From CAYLMG01 sp964464635 (lineage in GTDB: Bacteria; Planctomycetota; Phycisphaerae; Sedimentisphaerales; Anaerobacaceae): a DNA stretch of 64,000 nt. A program made the translations under genes and the position numbers. The stretch spans positions 16,881 to 80,880 of the forward strand of contig CAYXGT010000002.1 in NCBI GenBank assembly GCA_964464635.1. Direction: 5' to 3'. Positions 26,192 through 35,242 of the stretch are shown in pieces (the first letter of the stretch is position 1; every line of letters begins with the position of its first letter). Below the pieces are notes generated by a model. That model saw only the letters and a list, made by a program, of their open reading frames with translations, ran no database searches and had not been told where the DNA came from.

Positions 26192-26855
26192 TTTATTTTT
26201 TTAAAATAATATATTCTTTATTTTTAAATTTATCCCGGAATATTTTATATGGCTAATATTGTGTTAATTGTCTCCTTTTATTAAACTTTCTCCGAGTAAT
26301 GTTAAGGTTACTATAAAGTTTTTTATTGCCTATGTCAAGCAAAAAAATATCGTTTTTATCGGACAATTTACAAATATACATCACGCACTTCATCCATTGT
26401 GAGATTCGCCGATTAACTCTTTTGATAGATTTGACACTTTTCCTCCGCTGTTCGAGTTTAAAAAAAATAAAGGGGGGAGCATATTGTTGTAATCGAGATA
26501 AAGGATTATTTTCCTTCTTACAGCTCAAAAAGGTTTCGAAGATATCGGCCTGAGGTATAACGGGTATTCACCTGATTGAAGTCGGTGAATATTACCCACA
26601 TCCTTATATCACCCTGCCTCTCTTCTCACCAAATCTTTTCACCGCTGCTCCTCACTCTTTCTTTTCACCACACCTTCCTCACTCTTTTCTTTTCATCACC
26701 CCTTCTAATAACCTCTATCTCTTTTCAATATGCCCCCCTATATACTTTAAATTTTATCTTGACTTTAAATCGAGTCAAGAAAAAAAATGCTTTTTCAGTT
26801 TAATTTTTTGTGATTGTCAGCCTTTCTGTCCATAGCTGATTCGCCCTTTTTTCCG
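26192..26855. other. AT-rich intergenic region with repeat copy 2 and a pyrimidine tract
   Basis: The region contains the second upstream repeat of the PEP-CTERM pair (26330-26450). An imperfect hairpin of GGGTATTCACC (26562-26572) and GGTGAATATTACCC (26584-26597) follows. A long C/T-rich tract of TCACC/TCTTTTC words spans about 26600-26735. No protein gene is supported. Confidence 0.55.
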
Positions 26856-28067
26856 TCAATTCAGGGCGTAAGCCTTATCTTCTTTTATAAAAAGATAATA
26901 GAGCCGACCCTCCTGGTACGTCATCCCCGCGATTTTTCCCGCTGTATCGCCCACCCCGATATACATATCACACCTGCCCGGCGCGCGAATCGCCCCGCCC
27001 GTATCCTGGTCGAGTGCAAATCCGCTGTAAACCGATTTACTTATAACCCCGCCGCTCTCTCGCGGCAGATACGTCGAAACATAAGTTAACGCCGCCCGCG
27101 GAAAAATCGATTTATCAGTCGCTATCGAGCGCATCTCTGTCACCGGCTCATTCAAACTGCCTCTGGGCGGGCCGTCCTCGCCCTTGAAGAAAACAAAACG
27201 CGGATTCAGCCGTGTATATTGTTTTACTCTGTCCGCGTGTCTCTTGAAATAATCTATCATCGCCGACAGACTCAATTGACTCTCGCTTATCGAGCCGTCG
27301 GCAACCATCGCCTTTGAAATGCTTTTATACTCCCACCCGTTATTCGCGGCATAACCAACGCCGACGACTTCGCCGTCCGACATCCGAATCTTCGCAGAGC
27401 CCTGCACGTGCGCAACGTATGCCTCGAACGCATCGCCAAGCCACACAAGCTCGTTACCCCTGAGCATATTCGTATTCTCAATAACCGCTCGCGACGGATA
27501 CTTACTCACTCCGCCGTCCATTGTGCGTCTGCCTAAAATCTCTCCGTCCGCACCCTTGACTAAATCTTCCGGCTGCCTGTAAAGGGCGTACTGAAACCGG
27601 CTGGTCTGTACCGTTGAGCCGTCTAATATCGGCGTATAGTAACCCGTGAACAAAACCGTCCCTTCCCCGTCGCAGCCGACCGACGTATAAACGTCGAAAT
27701 TCTCTCGTATCGCATCATTGAGCTGCTTTCCAGCCAATCCGGAATCAAGAAGTTCTGAGAATTTTTTCAGGCTCGCGATTGCCCGAGAATGGCTAATCCC
27801 GCATATCGGATAATATCTCTTACTCGAAGGCTTATTGAGGTAATTAAGACTATTACCGACCGCCTCTCGCAAATCTTTTACATTCGTACAGCCGAACGTG
27901 AAATCCGGAACCTCCCAAGGTTCGGTAACCTTTCGCAGTGCCTGTTCGCCCGGTCCTAAGGGCCTGTCATACGAGAACGGCTCAATTTCACGCCTTGCCG
28001 CAGGCTTGCAGCCGGCGAATAAACTCAAAATCACAACCACTAATATGAAATAAATCCTTATTTTCAT
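26856..28067 (-). CDS. mltA: Membrane-bound lytic murein transglycosylase A
   Basis: A 403-residue lipoprotein. ATG 28067 has GGAGA upstream, and a 15-residue longer frame lacks support. The signal peptide ends L-F-A-G-C. The MltA domain has G-Y-Y-T-P-I-L-D near residue 130. The C-terminal 3D (double-psi barrel) domain has L-D-Q-D-T-G-G-A-I-R-A-P-G-R and the catalytic-Asp region Y-I-G-V-G-D-T-A-G. It cleaves peptidoglycan glycan strands to anhydro-muropeptides at the outer membrane. Its presence supports a Gram-negative envelope with peptidoglycan. Confidence 0.92.
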   Translation of the reverse strand: MKIRIYFILVVVILSLFAGCKPAARREIEPFSYDRPLGPGEQALRKVTEPWEVPDFTFGCTNVKDLREAVGNSLNYLNKPSSKRYYPICGISHSRAIASLKKFSELLDSGLAGKQLNDAIRENFDVYTSVGCDGEGTVLFTGYYTPILDGSTVQTSRFQYALYRQPEDLVKGADGEILGRRTMDGGVSKYPSRAVIENTNMLRGNELVWLGDAFEAYVAHVQGSAKIRMSDGEVVGVGYAANNGWEYKSISKAMVADGSISESQLSLSAMIDYFKRHADRVKQYTRLNPRFVFFKGEDGPPRGSLNEPVTEMRSIATDKSIFPRAALTYVSTYLPRESGGVISKSVYSGFALDQDTGGAIRAPGRCDMYIGVGDTAGKIAGMTYQEGRLYYLFIKEDKAYALN

Positions 28068-28167
28068 ATTTTTCTCCGTCTTTTTGAGACAAAAAACAGT
28101 ACCAGAAAGCAAAAAAGCATTATTAAAACAAATCGGCTATATGCACAAAATTGCTGAAAAATTTTAA

Positions 28168-28420
28168 AATAACAGGCCCGAAAGAATTAAAAACCAGGAG
28201 AAGAGGGTACGAACGAGCGTTCGTAGTGACTGCGCAAAATCCGGTGATTCGACTACGCAAGATTGTGTATCTGGACTACGAAAGAACGTGCGCACTACTA
28301 ATACATATACTAATACAGAGACTAATACAGGTACTGCAGCCGACTTGTCTATGCCTGCCTGTGGGCAGGCAAGTCGTCTGCTGAAACAAAAAGAGCGGCT
28401 GCAGGCCATAAGTCCTTTTT
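28168..28420 (+). pseudogene. 3' fragment of a paralogue of the initiator-like gene at 54.2 kb, with origin-like repeats
   Basis: An open frame of about 80 codons after a stop at 28165-28167 aligns, without frameshift, to the middle and C-terminal part of the 54235-54879 protein: R-P-E-R, K-S-G-x-S-T-T, T-N-T-Y-T-N-T-E-T-N-T-G-T-A-A-D-L, and G-Q-A-S-R-L-L. The N-terminal winged-helix part is gone. It keeps the DNA features of the 54-kb gene: three ACTAATACA repeats at 28297, 28309 and 28321 and a perfect palindrome TACGAACG-AG-CGTTCGTA at 28208-28225. No start codon or binding site suggests expression. Confidence 0.75.
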
Positions 28421-28492
28421 GCAAAAGGATTTTGATTCGGAATTCGGATTTTTACTGTTGAATTTTCGCCTTTTTCGTTGTATGATGTATCG

Positions 28493-30466
28493 ATGACAAA
28501 AATGCTCGAAGCAATCAACAGCCCGCAGGATTTGAAGAATCTGCCCGTCGGCGGCTTACAATCCCTGGCAGACGAAATAAGGAGCTTCATACTAAATTCC
28601 GTCAGCAGGACAGGCGGACATCTCGCCAGCAGTCTCGGTGTGGTGGAATTAACCGTAGCTCTGCACTACGTCTTCGATTTCAGCAGGGACAAGTTATTGT
28701 GGGACGTCGGCCACCAATGCTATGCTCACAAGATAATCACCGGCAGAAAGGATAAATTTGCACGAATACGCAAGCCGAAAGGCCTGAGTGGATTTCCCGA
28801 CCCGGCTGAGAGCGAGTTTGACCAGTTCACCGTCGGTCACGCAGGCACATCAATAGCAACAGCTTTGGGTATGGCGCTCGGCCAAAAGAAGAACAGCAGT
28901 AAAGAAAAAATCGTAGCTCTCGTCGGTGATGCGAGTATCGTCAACGGCCTGTCGTTTGAGGCATTGAACAATCTCGGTCTCGTTGACAGGCAGCTATTGA
29001 TTGTTCTCAACGACAACTCGATGGCTATTGACGCCACGCAGGGTGCTCTCGCGAAATACTTTTCTAAAATCAGGCTCAGCCAGACCTACGAGGATTTGCG
29101 AAGGACCACCAACAACATCCTGGAGCATATGCCCGTCATCGGCAAAAGCGTCGAGGAAGCGATTGGGAAAATCAAGAAAAGCATTCGAATGGCCTTACCT
29201 GCCAGCCAGATGTTTGAGAGTCTCAACATCCCTTACTTCGGGCCTGTGGACGGCCACGATATTGCTTCATTGATAAAATTATTCAAAGCTCTCGCAGACC
29301 TGAATCATCCCGCGATACTGCACGTTTATACCAAAAAGGGCAAAGGTTTTGTCCCTGCGGAAGAAGACAAGCCGAGATTTCATTCGACCGGCCCTTTCAA
29401 AATGAATGGTGACAGTGACGAATCCGATTCAGCCCTGCCCAAGCGCAGCTTCACCGATGTATTCGGTGAGTGCCTCGTCGAGCTTGCGAAAAAAGACAAA
29501 AGAATCGTCGCCATCACTTCCGCTATGCGCGACGGCACAGGTTTGAGTGAGTTCAGCAAAAAGTTTCCCGGCAGGTTTTTCGACGTGGGTATAGCGGAAA
29601 GTGCTGCGGTTGATATAGCTGCTGGTATAGCGAAGGCAGGTTTAAAACCGGTGGTCTGTATCTATTCGACGTTTCTGCAGCGAAGCTTCGACCAGCTCTT
29701 CCAGGAGGTCTCGCTTCAGAATCTGCCTGTAGTCTTTTGCATAGACCGTGCAGGTCTTGTCGGCGCCGACGGTCCCACCCATCACGGCCTGATGGATATC
29801 GGCTACCTCAGGATGCTGCCGAACGTAGTGCTTGCGGCGCCTGCGAACGAAATCGAGATGAAGCTCGCGCTTGAGTATGCTCTCACCGCCGGCAGGTGCG
29901 TCTGCATCCGGTATCCGAGGGACATTGTTCCGCCGGCAGAGTTCGACAGGCCGGCGTGCAGCAAGCCGTTCAGGACAGGCAGGAGCGTGACAGTAAGAAA
30001 GTCTAAAGGCTCTTCCGTGGTTATTGTCAGTTACGGCAGTATGCTTTGTGAAAGCCTTAAGGCTGCTGAGAAACTAAGTGACGAGGGAATCAAAGTTGAT
30101 GTTATCAATGCGAGGTTTGCGGCACCGATTGATGGGCAGATTTTGTCTTTACTGCAGCAGGATAAAAGTATAATTATTGTAGAGGACCACAGCGTCGCTT
30201 GTGGGTTCGGCTCCGCGGTGCTTGAGCTGGCTGCGGCAAAAACGGCTGATTTCGCAGATAAGAAGAAAAACGCTGCGAATTTATCGGCAAATCGGATTCG
30301 GCTTTTGGGCGTTCCAGCCAGATTTATAGAGCGAGGTTCGAGGGCAAAGCAATTTATGCAGGCCGGCATTAGTGCCGATAATATTCAAAAGGCTGTAAAA
30401 CAAATGATAAATGCAGCCGGCAGCAAAAAGAGAAAAAGCACAAGGAAAAAGGTGGTTACAAGATGA
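28493..30466 (+). CDS. dxs: 1-deoxy-D-xylulose-5-phosphate synthase
   Basis: First enzyme of the MEP isoprenoid pathway: pyruvate plus glyceraldehyde-3-phosphate gives DXP, with thiamine diphosphate. ATG 28493 matches the usual start (M-T-K-M-L-E-x-I-N-S-P-x-D-L-K); TTG 28478 in frame is less likely. About 657 residues. Thiamine-binding pieces are visible: G-D-A-S-I-V-N-G then L-N-D-N-S-M-A-I-D. D-V-G-H-Q-x-Y-x-H-K-I near residue 70 and D-R-A-G-L-V-G-A-D-G-P-T-H-H-G in the second half are also diagnostic. The Lys/Arg-rich C-terminal tail is longer than usual. The stop overlaps nadK (ATGA). Confidence 0.96.
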   Translation: MTKMLEAINSPQDLKNLPVGGLQSLADEIRSFILNSVSRTGGHLASSLGVVELTVALHYVFDFSRDKLLWDVGHQCYAHKIITGRKDKFARIRKPKGLSGFPDPAESEFDQFTVGHAGTSIATALGMALGQKKNSSKEKIVALVGDASIVNGLSFEALNNLGLVDRQLLIVLNDNSMAIDATQGALAKYFSKIRLSQTYEDLRRTTNNILEHMPVIGKSVEEAIGKIKKSIRMALPASQMFESLNIPYFGPVDGHDIASLIKLFKALADLNHPAILHVYTKKGKGFVPAEEDKPRFHSTGPFKMNGDSDESDSALPKRSFTDVFGECLVELAKKDKRIVAITSAMRDGTGLSEFSKKFPGRFFDVGIAESAAVDIAAGIAKAGLKPVVCIYSTFLQRSFDQLFQEVSLQNLPVVFCIDRAGLVGADGPTHHGLMDIGYLRMLPNVVLAAPANEIEMKLALEYALTAGRCVCIRYPRDIVPPAEFDRPACSKPFRTGRSVTVRKSKGSSVVIVSYGSMLCESLKAAEKLSDEGIKVDVINARFAAPIDGQILSLLQQDKSIIIVEDHSVACGFGSAVLELAAAKTADFADKKKNAANLSANRIRLLGVPARFIERGSRAKQFMQAGISADNIQKAVKQMINAAGSKKRKSTRKKVVTR

Positions 30467-31320
30467 GCGGCAAAAAGCCCAGATTGATAATTTTTGCCGA
30501 CACGGGGAAGAATAACGTCGGTTCTGCCGTTGACGAATTTTCAGAGTTTGTCAAAGGCAAGGCCGAGATAGTGGACAATTGTGATGTCAGAAGTTTCAGA
30601 CCCCAGATTCTAAAAGGCTGCGACTATGCAGTGGTGTTCGGCGGTGACGGCAGTATCATTTCTGCGGCCAGGGCGCTTAGTGACAGCAAAGTGCCGGTTA
30701 TAGGAGTCAATCTCGGAAAGCTCGGTTTTCTTGCTGAGTTCAGCGTCGAAGAATTAAAAGATTATTTCGACCAGATAGCTTCTGGCAAGGCGCGAATCGA
30801 GCGAAGAATGATGCTGAAATGCCGCGTTATGCGCGACGGAAAACAGATTTTCAGCTCCAAAGCGATTAACGATGTTTTCATAACTGCGGGAATTCCCTTC
30901 AGGATGATAGAGCTTCTGATAAAGGTTGATAGCCATGCTCTCGCGGGATGCGTAAGTGACGGACTGATAATCTCCACGCCGACCGGCTCGACAGCATATA
31001 ACCTGTCAACGGGAGGACCCATACTCTCCGGAAAAATGGAAGCAATGGTAATTACACCTATATGTCCACATTCACTAAGCTTCAGGCCTATTGTTATAGG
31101 CGGTGACAGTAAAACCGAAATCGTCGGCATTCAGGTCAATGAGGGTACCGCTGTTTCCATCGACGGCCAGTTGTCACAAAGCCTGTCGGCTGGTGATATC
31201 ATCGAGGTCGCAAAAGAAGACAGCTCCTTCCTTGTGGTTAATAATCCTGTAAGGAGTCAATGGGATACAATGGCCGCTAAACTCGGATGGGCGGAAAAGC
31301 CGAAGTATAAGAAAGAGTAA
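30463..31320 (+). CDS. nadK: NAD kinase
   Basis: Phosphorylates NAD to NADP. The protein has 285 residues, normal for the family. The conserved V-F-G-G-D-G-S-I loop is near residue 60, and the S-T-P-T-G-S-T-A-Y-N-L-S-T-G-G-P motif is in the middle. The late S-I-D-G-Q segment is also conserved. It starts in an ATGA overlap with dxs, so both are co-expressed; NADPH supply fits the reductive steps of the MEP pathway. Confidence 0.95.
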   Translation: MSGKKPRLIIFADTGKNNVGSAVDEFSEFVKGKAEIVDNCDVRSFRPQILKGCDYAVVFGGDGSIISAARALSDSKVPVIGVNLGKLGFLAEFSVEELKDYFDQIASGKARIERRMMLKCRVMRDGKQIFSSKAINDVFITAGIPFRMIELLIKVDSHALAGCVSDGLIISTPTGSTAYNLSTGGPILSGKMEAMVITPICPHSLSFRPIVIGGDSKTEIVGIQVNEGTAVSIDGQLSQSLSAGDIIEVAKEDSSFLVVNNPVRSQWDTMAAKLGWAEKPKYKKE

Positions 31321-31322
31321 GC

Positions 31323-31373
31323 GTAACACGGGCTTCAAGCCCGTGTTAACATGGCCAGGATGCCCGTGTTACC
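31323..31373. repeat. Paired palindromes B and A after nadK
   Basis: AACACGGGCTTCAAGCCCGTGTT is followed by ATGGCCAGGATGCCCGTGTT, where the second is a decayed family A palindrome. They lie 2 bp after the nadK stop and before a second hairpin (GCCGCC-AAA-GGCGGC, 31383-31397). Confidence 0.8.
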
Positions 31374-31417
31374 CTGAAAAAAGCCGCCAAAGGCGGCTCA
31401 GAATTGATTGTGAACAC

Positions 31418-31447
31418 ATTGACGTAGTTATTTGTATATATTATAAT
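31418..31447 (+). promoter_or_regulatory. Candidate sigma70-type promoter of the TPR-protein gene
   Basis: TTGTGA at 31418-31423 and a perfect TATAAT at 31442-31447 are 18 bp apart. The start codon of the next gene lies 35 bp downstream. The -35 box is weak, the -10 box is strong. Confidence 0.5.
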
Positions 31448-31482
31448 GAAAAAGTTATAATATGCTGAAAGAGGTGGTTAAA

Positions 31483-33021
31483 ATGAGAACGCGGAGAATT
31501 AAAATTCTGCTATGTGTATTATTATTGAGTTTTCTTGCCGTTGTTAATCCTCGGTCAGCCGCTGGTGACGGGACGGGCGGCCTGGGAGGAGTTGGAACAG
31601 AGGGTATTACAAATCCTGTAATAGGAAGTGCGAGCGGCTCATTGACCGAGCCGGTGAGCACTTATGACCCGACTGCATTTACAGTTCCTCGCTCGAATAT
31701 GGCCAGCGGCAATATGGCTGTCACAGGTAATATCGGTGGCGGAAAACACTTTCGAGACACCGTGCCTTATGGCAGCTTAACAGATATTCAGGCGAATCTC
31801 GAATCTACGGCATTAGATTCTTTTCTGAGATACTCGAGCGCGCCATCCGAGCCGTTCTATTCGCCAACGGGTTCAATCGTTTCAGTTAGAGGGGCGGGCT
31901 CACGAGACACTTTTCGGCAGGTATCGCAAAAGGTAAGAGGTTACAGCGGAACGCAGGATGATTTTGTACCGTATTCTTCATTAATAGCTACTCAGCCGGT
32001 TACGTCTTCGCTGACATCGCAATACGCAACAATACCCGCAACGGGACAGGATTACGGCCGGAGCCTGTTGGGCCAGGTTCAGGGCTATGGAGCCGCCGAG
32101 CAGTTCCTGCGTTTGGGTACCGACATTGAGCCGTTCATTCGTCCTGAGCAGGCTACGGCCGACGGCCGGCAGATTAGTCTGCTCGAGTCGAATCTCAAAT
32201 CAACAATTGAGCCTGACAGGCTCAAACCTTTCGAAATCGCCGAACCACCGGGCGGGCAATCACTGACTGGTGAGCAGCTCGATGTCTATGAACAAATGAA
32301 GGCACAGCTTGGCATTTCTGAAGAACTTCCTGCGGACCAGATTAGTCGAACCGAAGCGAATGAGCGGATTCTAAAAGAGCTTGAAGAGCAGTGGCGGGCC
32401 AAGGTAGAAACCGCAAAGATTGATACGGAAAAGATTTTAGAGCGCAGAAAAGAACGGCGGGCTCAGGTAATACAGCAGGCACGAAGCGGCGCAGGCGCAG
32501 CCCCACAGCAGGAAGAAACAGCCGAACGTAAAAGATTTAAAACTTTCGCAAGTGAAGGCGGAGACGAGTTTAATCACTATATGGACGCAGCGGAGCAGTA
32601 TCTGAAAGAGGGCAAGTTCTATCAGGCCTCGGATGCATATTCGCTGGCATCAATATATAAGCCTATGGACCCGTTGTCATACGCCGGTAAATGTCACGCC
32701 TTGTTCGGAGCAGGTGAATACCTCAGTAGTGCACGATTGCTCGCCTTCGCTTTGAAGATTTTCCCGGCTTACGCGAATGTTAAGGTTGACCTTGTAGAGA
32801 TATTCGGAGACGAGGAGCTTATCAATAACAGGATGGCAGACCTTGCAAAATGGGCCACCGGCAGCAAGTCGGCCGAGCTTTACCTGCTGCTGGCTTATAT
32901 CTGTTATCAAATTGATAAGCCAACTGTTGCAAGTGTTGCTATTAACGAAGCTTATAAAAAGATGCCCGAAGACGAAGCGATTCTAATACTTAAAAAAGCT
33001 ATAGAAGAAAGCTCCAGATAA
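31483..33021 (+). CDS. Secreted TPR-containing protein of unknown function
   Basis: ATG 31483 has GAGGTGG upstream; an in-frame ATG seven codons earlier has no such site. The 512-residue product has a signal peptide (cleavage near S-A-A-G-D), a long Gly/Ser/Pro/Thr-rich region (about 30-225), a charged coiled-coil part (about 255-340) and TPR-like helical repeats to the end (Y-L-K-E-G-K-F-Y-Q-A-S-D-A-Y; A-G-E-Y-L-S-S-A-R-L-L). The design suggests a periplasmic assembly or scaffold protein. No close named family is recognised. Confidence 0.65.
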   Translation: MRTRRIKILLCVLLLSFLAVVNPRSAAGDGTGGLGGVGTEGITNPVIGSASGSLTEPVSTYDPTAFTVPRSNMASGNMAVTGNIGGGKHFRDTVPYGSLTDIQANLESTALDSFLRYSSAPSEPFYSPTGSIVSVRGAGSRDTFRQVSQKVRGYSGTQDDFVPYSSLIATQPVTSSLTSQYATIPATGQDYGRSLLGQVQGYGAAEQFLRLGTDIEPFIRPEQATADGRQISLLESNLKSTIEPDRLKPFEIAEPPGGQSLTGEQLDVYEQMKAQLGISEELPADQISRTEANERILKELEEQWRAKVETAKIDTEKILERRKERRAQVIQQARSGAGAAPQQEETAERKRFKTFASEGGDEFNHYMDAAEQYLKEGKFYQASDAYSLASIYKPMDPLSYAGKCHALFGAGEYLSSARLLAFALKIFPAYANVKVDLVEIFGDEELINNRMADLAKWATGSKSAELYLLLAYICYQIDKPTVASVAINEAYKKMPEDEAILILKKAIEESSR

Positions 33022-33131
33022 CGAGCTAAGAAACGGACAGTCAGAAATTCGGATACTCAACGTCGAAGGCCGGGCTTTAGACGGATTCGATACTGAGTTC
33101 CGAGCGACGGATTGCGAGATACTTACCAAAG

Positions 33132-35102
33132 GTGAAAAGCTGTGAGAATATTTTGGATGTAGAGGGTGTTTTCGGCAGAGAAGGATTGCTTTGCCGCACA
33201 TTTTCCGGTTTTGAGTATCGTTCAGAGCAGGTCAAAATGGCTGACGCCGTGCGACAGGCACTCGCCGCCGGCAGACGCCTTGCGGTTGAGGCCGGTACCG
33301 GCGTGGGAAAAAGTTTTGCATACCTTGTCCCCGCAATAGAAACAGTCAGTACGAAAAAAAACAAAATTCTCGTCAGCACCTATACAATCTGTCTGCAGCA
33401 GCAGCTTATCGATAAAGACATTCCTTTTCTTCGGGATAATCTCTCGGTCGGTTTCAATGCGGCAATCGCCAAGGGCAGGGGTAATTATCTCTGCAGGAGA
33501 AGGTTAAAATCGGTTATCGGCAGACGCAGAATACTGTTCGATGAATGGTCAGACGAGCTGGACAGGATTTATGAATTCTCTGTCGGAACAAGCGACGGCT
33601 CTTTAAGCGATATGCCGTTTTTGCCGACACCTGCTGTTTGGGATGCGGTTAACAGCGAGCACGGCAACTGTGCAGCCAGACAGTGTGAGCATTTCGCAGA
33701 CTGCTTTTACCGAAAGGCGCGACGCAGACTTGAGTCGGCCGACATTATAGTAGCCAATCATTCTCTTATGTTCAGTGACCTTGTGCTGAAAGAACAGGGC
33801 TTCAGCCTGCTGCCGGAATATGAAAACGTGATAATCGATGAGGCGCATAATATCGAGCACGTCGCCGAGGACCATTTCGGTATAGATATAAGCAGCTATC
33901 GCGTAAGACGGCTGCTGAACGAGCTTTATAATCCCGCAAAGCATAAAGGCTTCTGCAGCTATAAAGGTTCGAATAAAGCGATAGATATCGTTCTTGCGGC
34001 GCATAAGGCGAGTGAGAAATTCTTCAGGGGCGTCAGAAGATGGTACGAAACACACATAAAAGAATTCGCCGGCAGATGCTATAAGAATTTTGTCGATGAT
34101 TTTATTTCCGGCCAGTTGAAGCAATTGCGAATCGAGCTGTCGGCTCTCGCAAATATTGAAAAGAGCGTCGATGATAAATTTGAGCTTATCCGCTACGCCA
34201 ATCGCTGTAGCGAGCTTATATCAGAGCTTGACAGTTTCCTTTTACAAAAGCTCGGAGGCCATATCTACTGGGTGGAATCCTCCGGTGCCGGGCGCAAAAC
34301 TATTCACCTGCGAAGTGCGGCTCTCGACGTTGCACCCGACATCAAAAGATGTTTGTTTGATAAGTTTCACTCGACTGTTTTAACAAGTGCAACGCTCAGC
34401 AGTGACGGTTCGAACGAAGCGAGCGGTTTTGGATTTTTTGCGGGACGGGTCGGGCTTGAAGATTTCGATGCGCTAAAGCTCGGCTCGCCTTTTAATTACA
34501 AAGAGCAGGTTAAGATGTATATTGAAAAGAATATGCCGGACCCGAACGAAGAAAAGTTTGTGCCCGCCGCAGTCGAGGCGGTGAAAAAATATCTGCTCCA
34601 GACCCAGGGCCGGGCATTTTTGTTGTTCACCAGCTACGAGATGCTTGGGCGTATGGCCGCTGAGATTGAAAATTGGCTCGCGGAAAACAATATCGAGCTT
34701 TTACAGCAGGCAAGCCGCGTCGATAGGAGCAGCCTTTTGAAATATTTCAAGACAGGCAAGAGAAAAATCCTGTTCGGGACAGACAGTTTCTGGCAGGGTG
34801 TGGACGTGCCGGGAGAGGCCCTCAGCAATGTGATAATAGTAAGGCTGCCCTTCGCAGTTCCAGACAGGCCTTTAATCGCAGGAAGAATCGAGCAGATACA
34901 GCAGCAAGGCGGCAATGCTTTTACCCAATATCAGCTGCCGATGGCGATAATAAAATTCAAGCAGGGTTTCGGCAGGCTGATTCGTAACAAAACCGACAGG
35001 GGTATTATTGTTATTCTTGACAGCCGAATAATCAATAAGCGTTACGGCCAACAGTTCTTATCGGCGATACCCGAATGCACAATAGAAATCGCACACTCGT
35101 AG
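33132..35102 (+). CDS. dinG: DinG/XPD-like ATP-dependent DNA helicase
   Basis: A 656-residue SF2 helicase starting with GTG 33132. Walker A is A-G-T-G-V-G-K-S (54-61). Four cysteines at 121, 180, 185 and 191 have XPD/DinG spacing and should hold a 4Fe-4S cluster. A D-E-A-H box lies in I-I-D-E-A-H-N-I-E-H. Late motifs are L-F-T-S-Y, F-G-T-D-S-F-W-Q-G-V-D and Q-G-F-G-R-L-I-R. Such enzymes unwind 5'-overhang DNA and resolve R-loops or G-quadruplexes in repair. No exonuclease domain is fused, unlike firmicute DinG. Confidence 0.9.
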   Translation: MKSCENILDVEGVFGREGLLCRTFSGFEYRSEQVKMADAVRQALAAGRRLAVEAGTGVGKSFAYLVPAIETVSTKKNKILVSTYTICLQQQLIDKDIPFLRDNLSVGFNAAIAKGRGNYLCRRRLKSVIGRRRILFDEWSDELDRIYEFSVGTSDGSLSDMPFLPTPAVWDAVNSEHGNCAARQCEHFADCFYRKARRRLESADIIVANHSLMFSDLVLKEQGFSLLPEYENVIIDEAHNIEHVAEDHFGIDISSYRVRRLLNELYNPAKHKGFCSYKGSNKAIDIVLAAHKASEKFFRGVRRWYETHIKEFAGRCYKNFVDDFISGQLKQLRIELSALANIEKSVDDKFELIRYANRCSELISELDSFLLQKLGGHIYWVESSGAGRKTIHLRSAALDVAPDIKRCLFDKFHSTVLTSATLSSDGSNEASGFGFFAGRVGLEDFDALKLGSPFNYKEQVKMYIEKNMPDPNEEKFVPAAVEAVKKYLLQTQGRAFLLFTSYEMLGRMAAEIENWLAENNIELLQQASRVDRSSLLKYFKTGKRKILFGTDSFWQGVDVPGEALSNVIIVRLPFAVPDRPLIAGRIEQIQQQGGNAFTQYQLPMAIIKFKQGFGRLIRNKTDRGIIVILDSRIINKRYGQQFLSAIPECTIEIAHS

Positions 35103-35242
35103 GTTCCAATTGTTCAAGCAATTCTTATATTGTTTAAAAACTTTTTGCTCGGATTCGTATTAAAAACAGAACTTTTTAGAATTTGATAGAACTGATGGAA
35201 CATCCTATCGAGAATCGAGCATCGAGAAGCTTAATACTAAGT

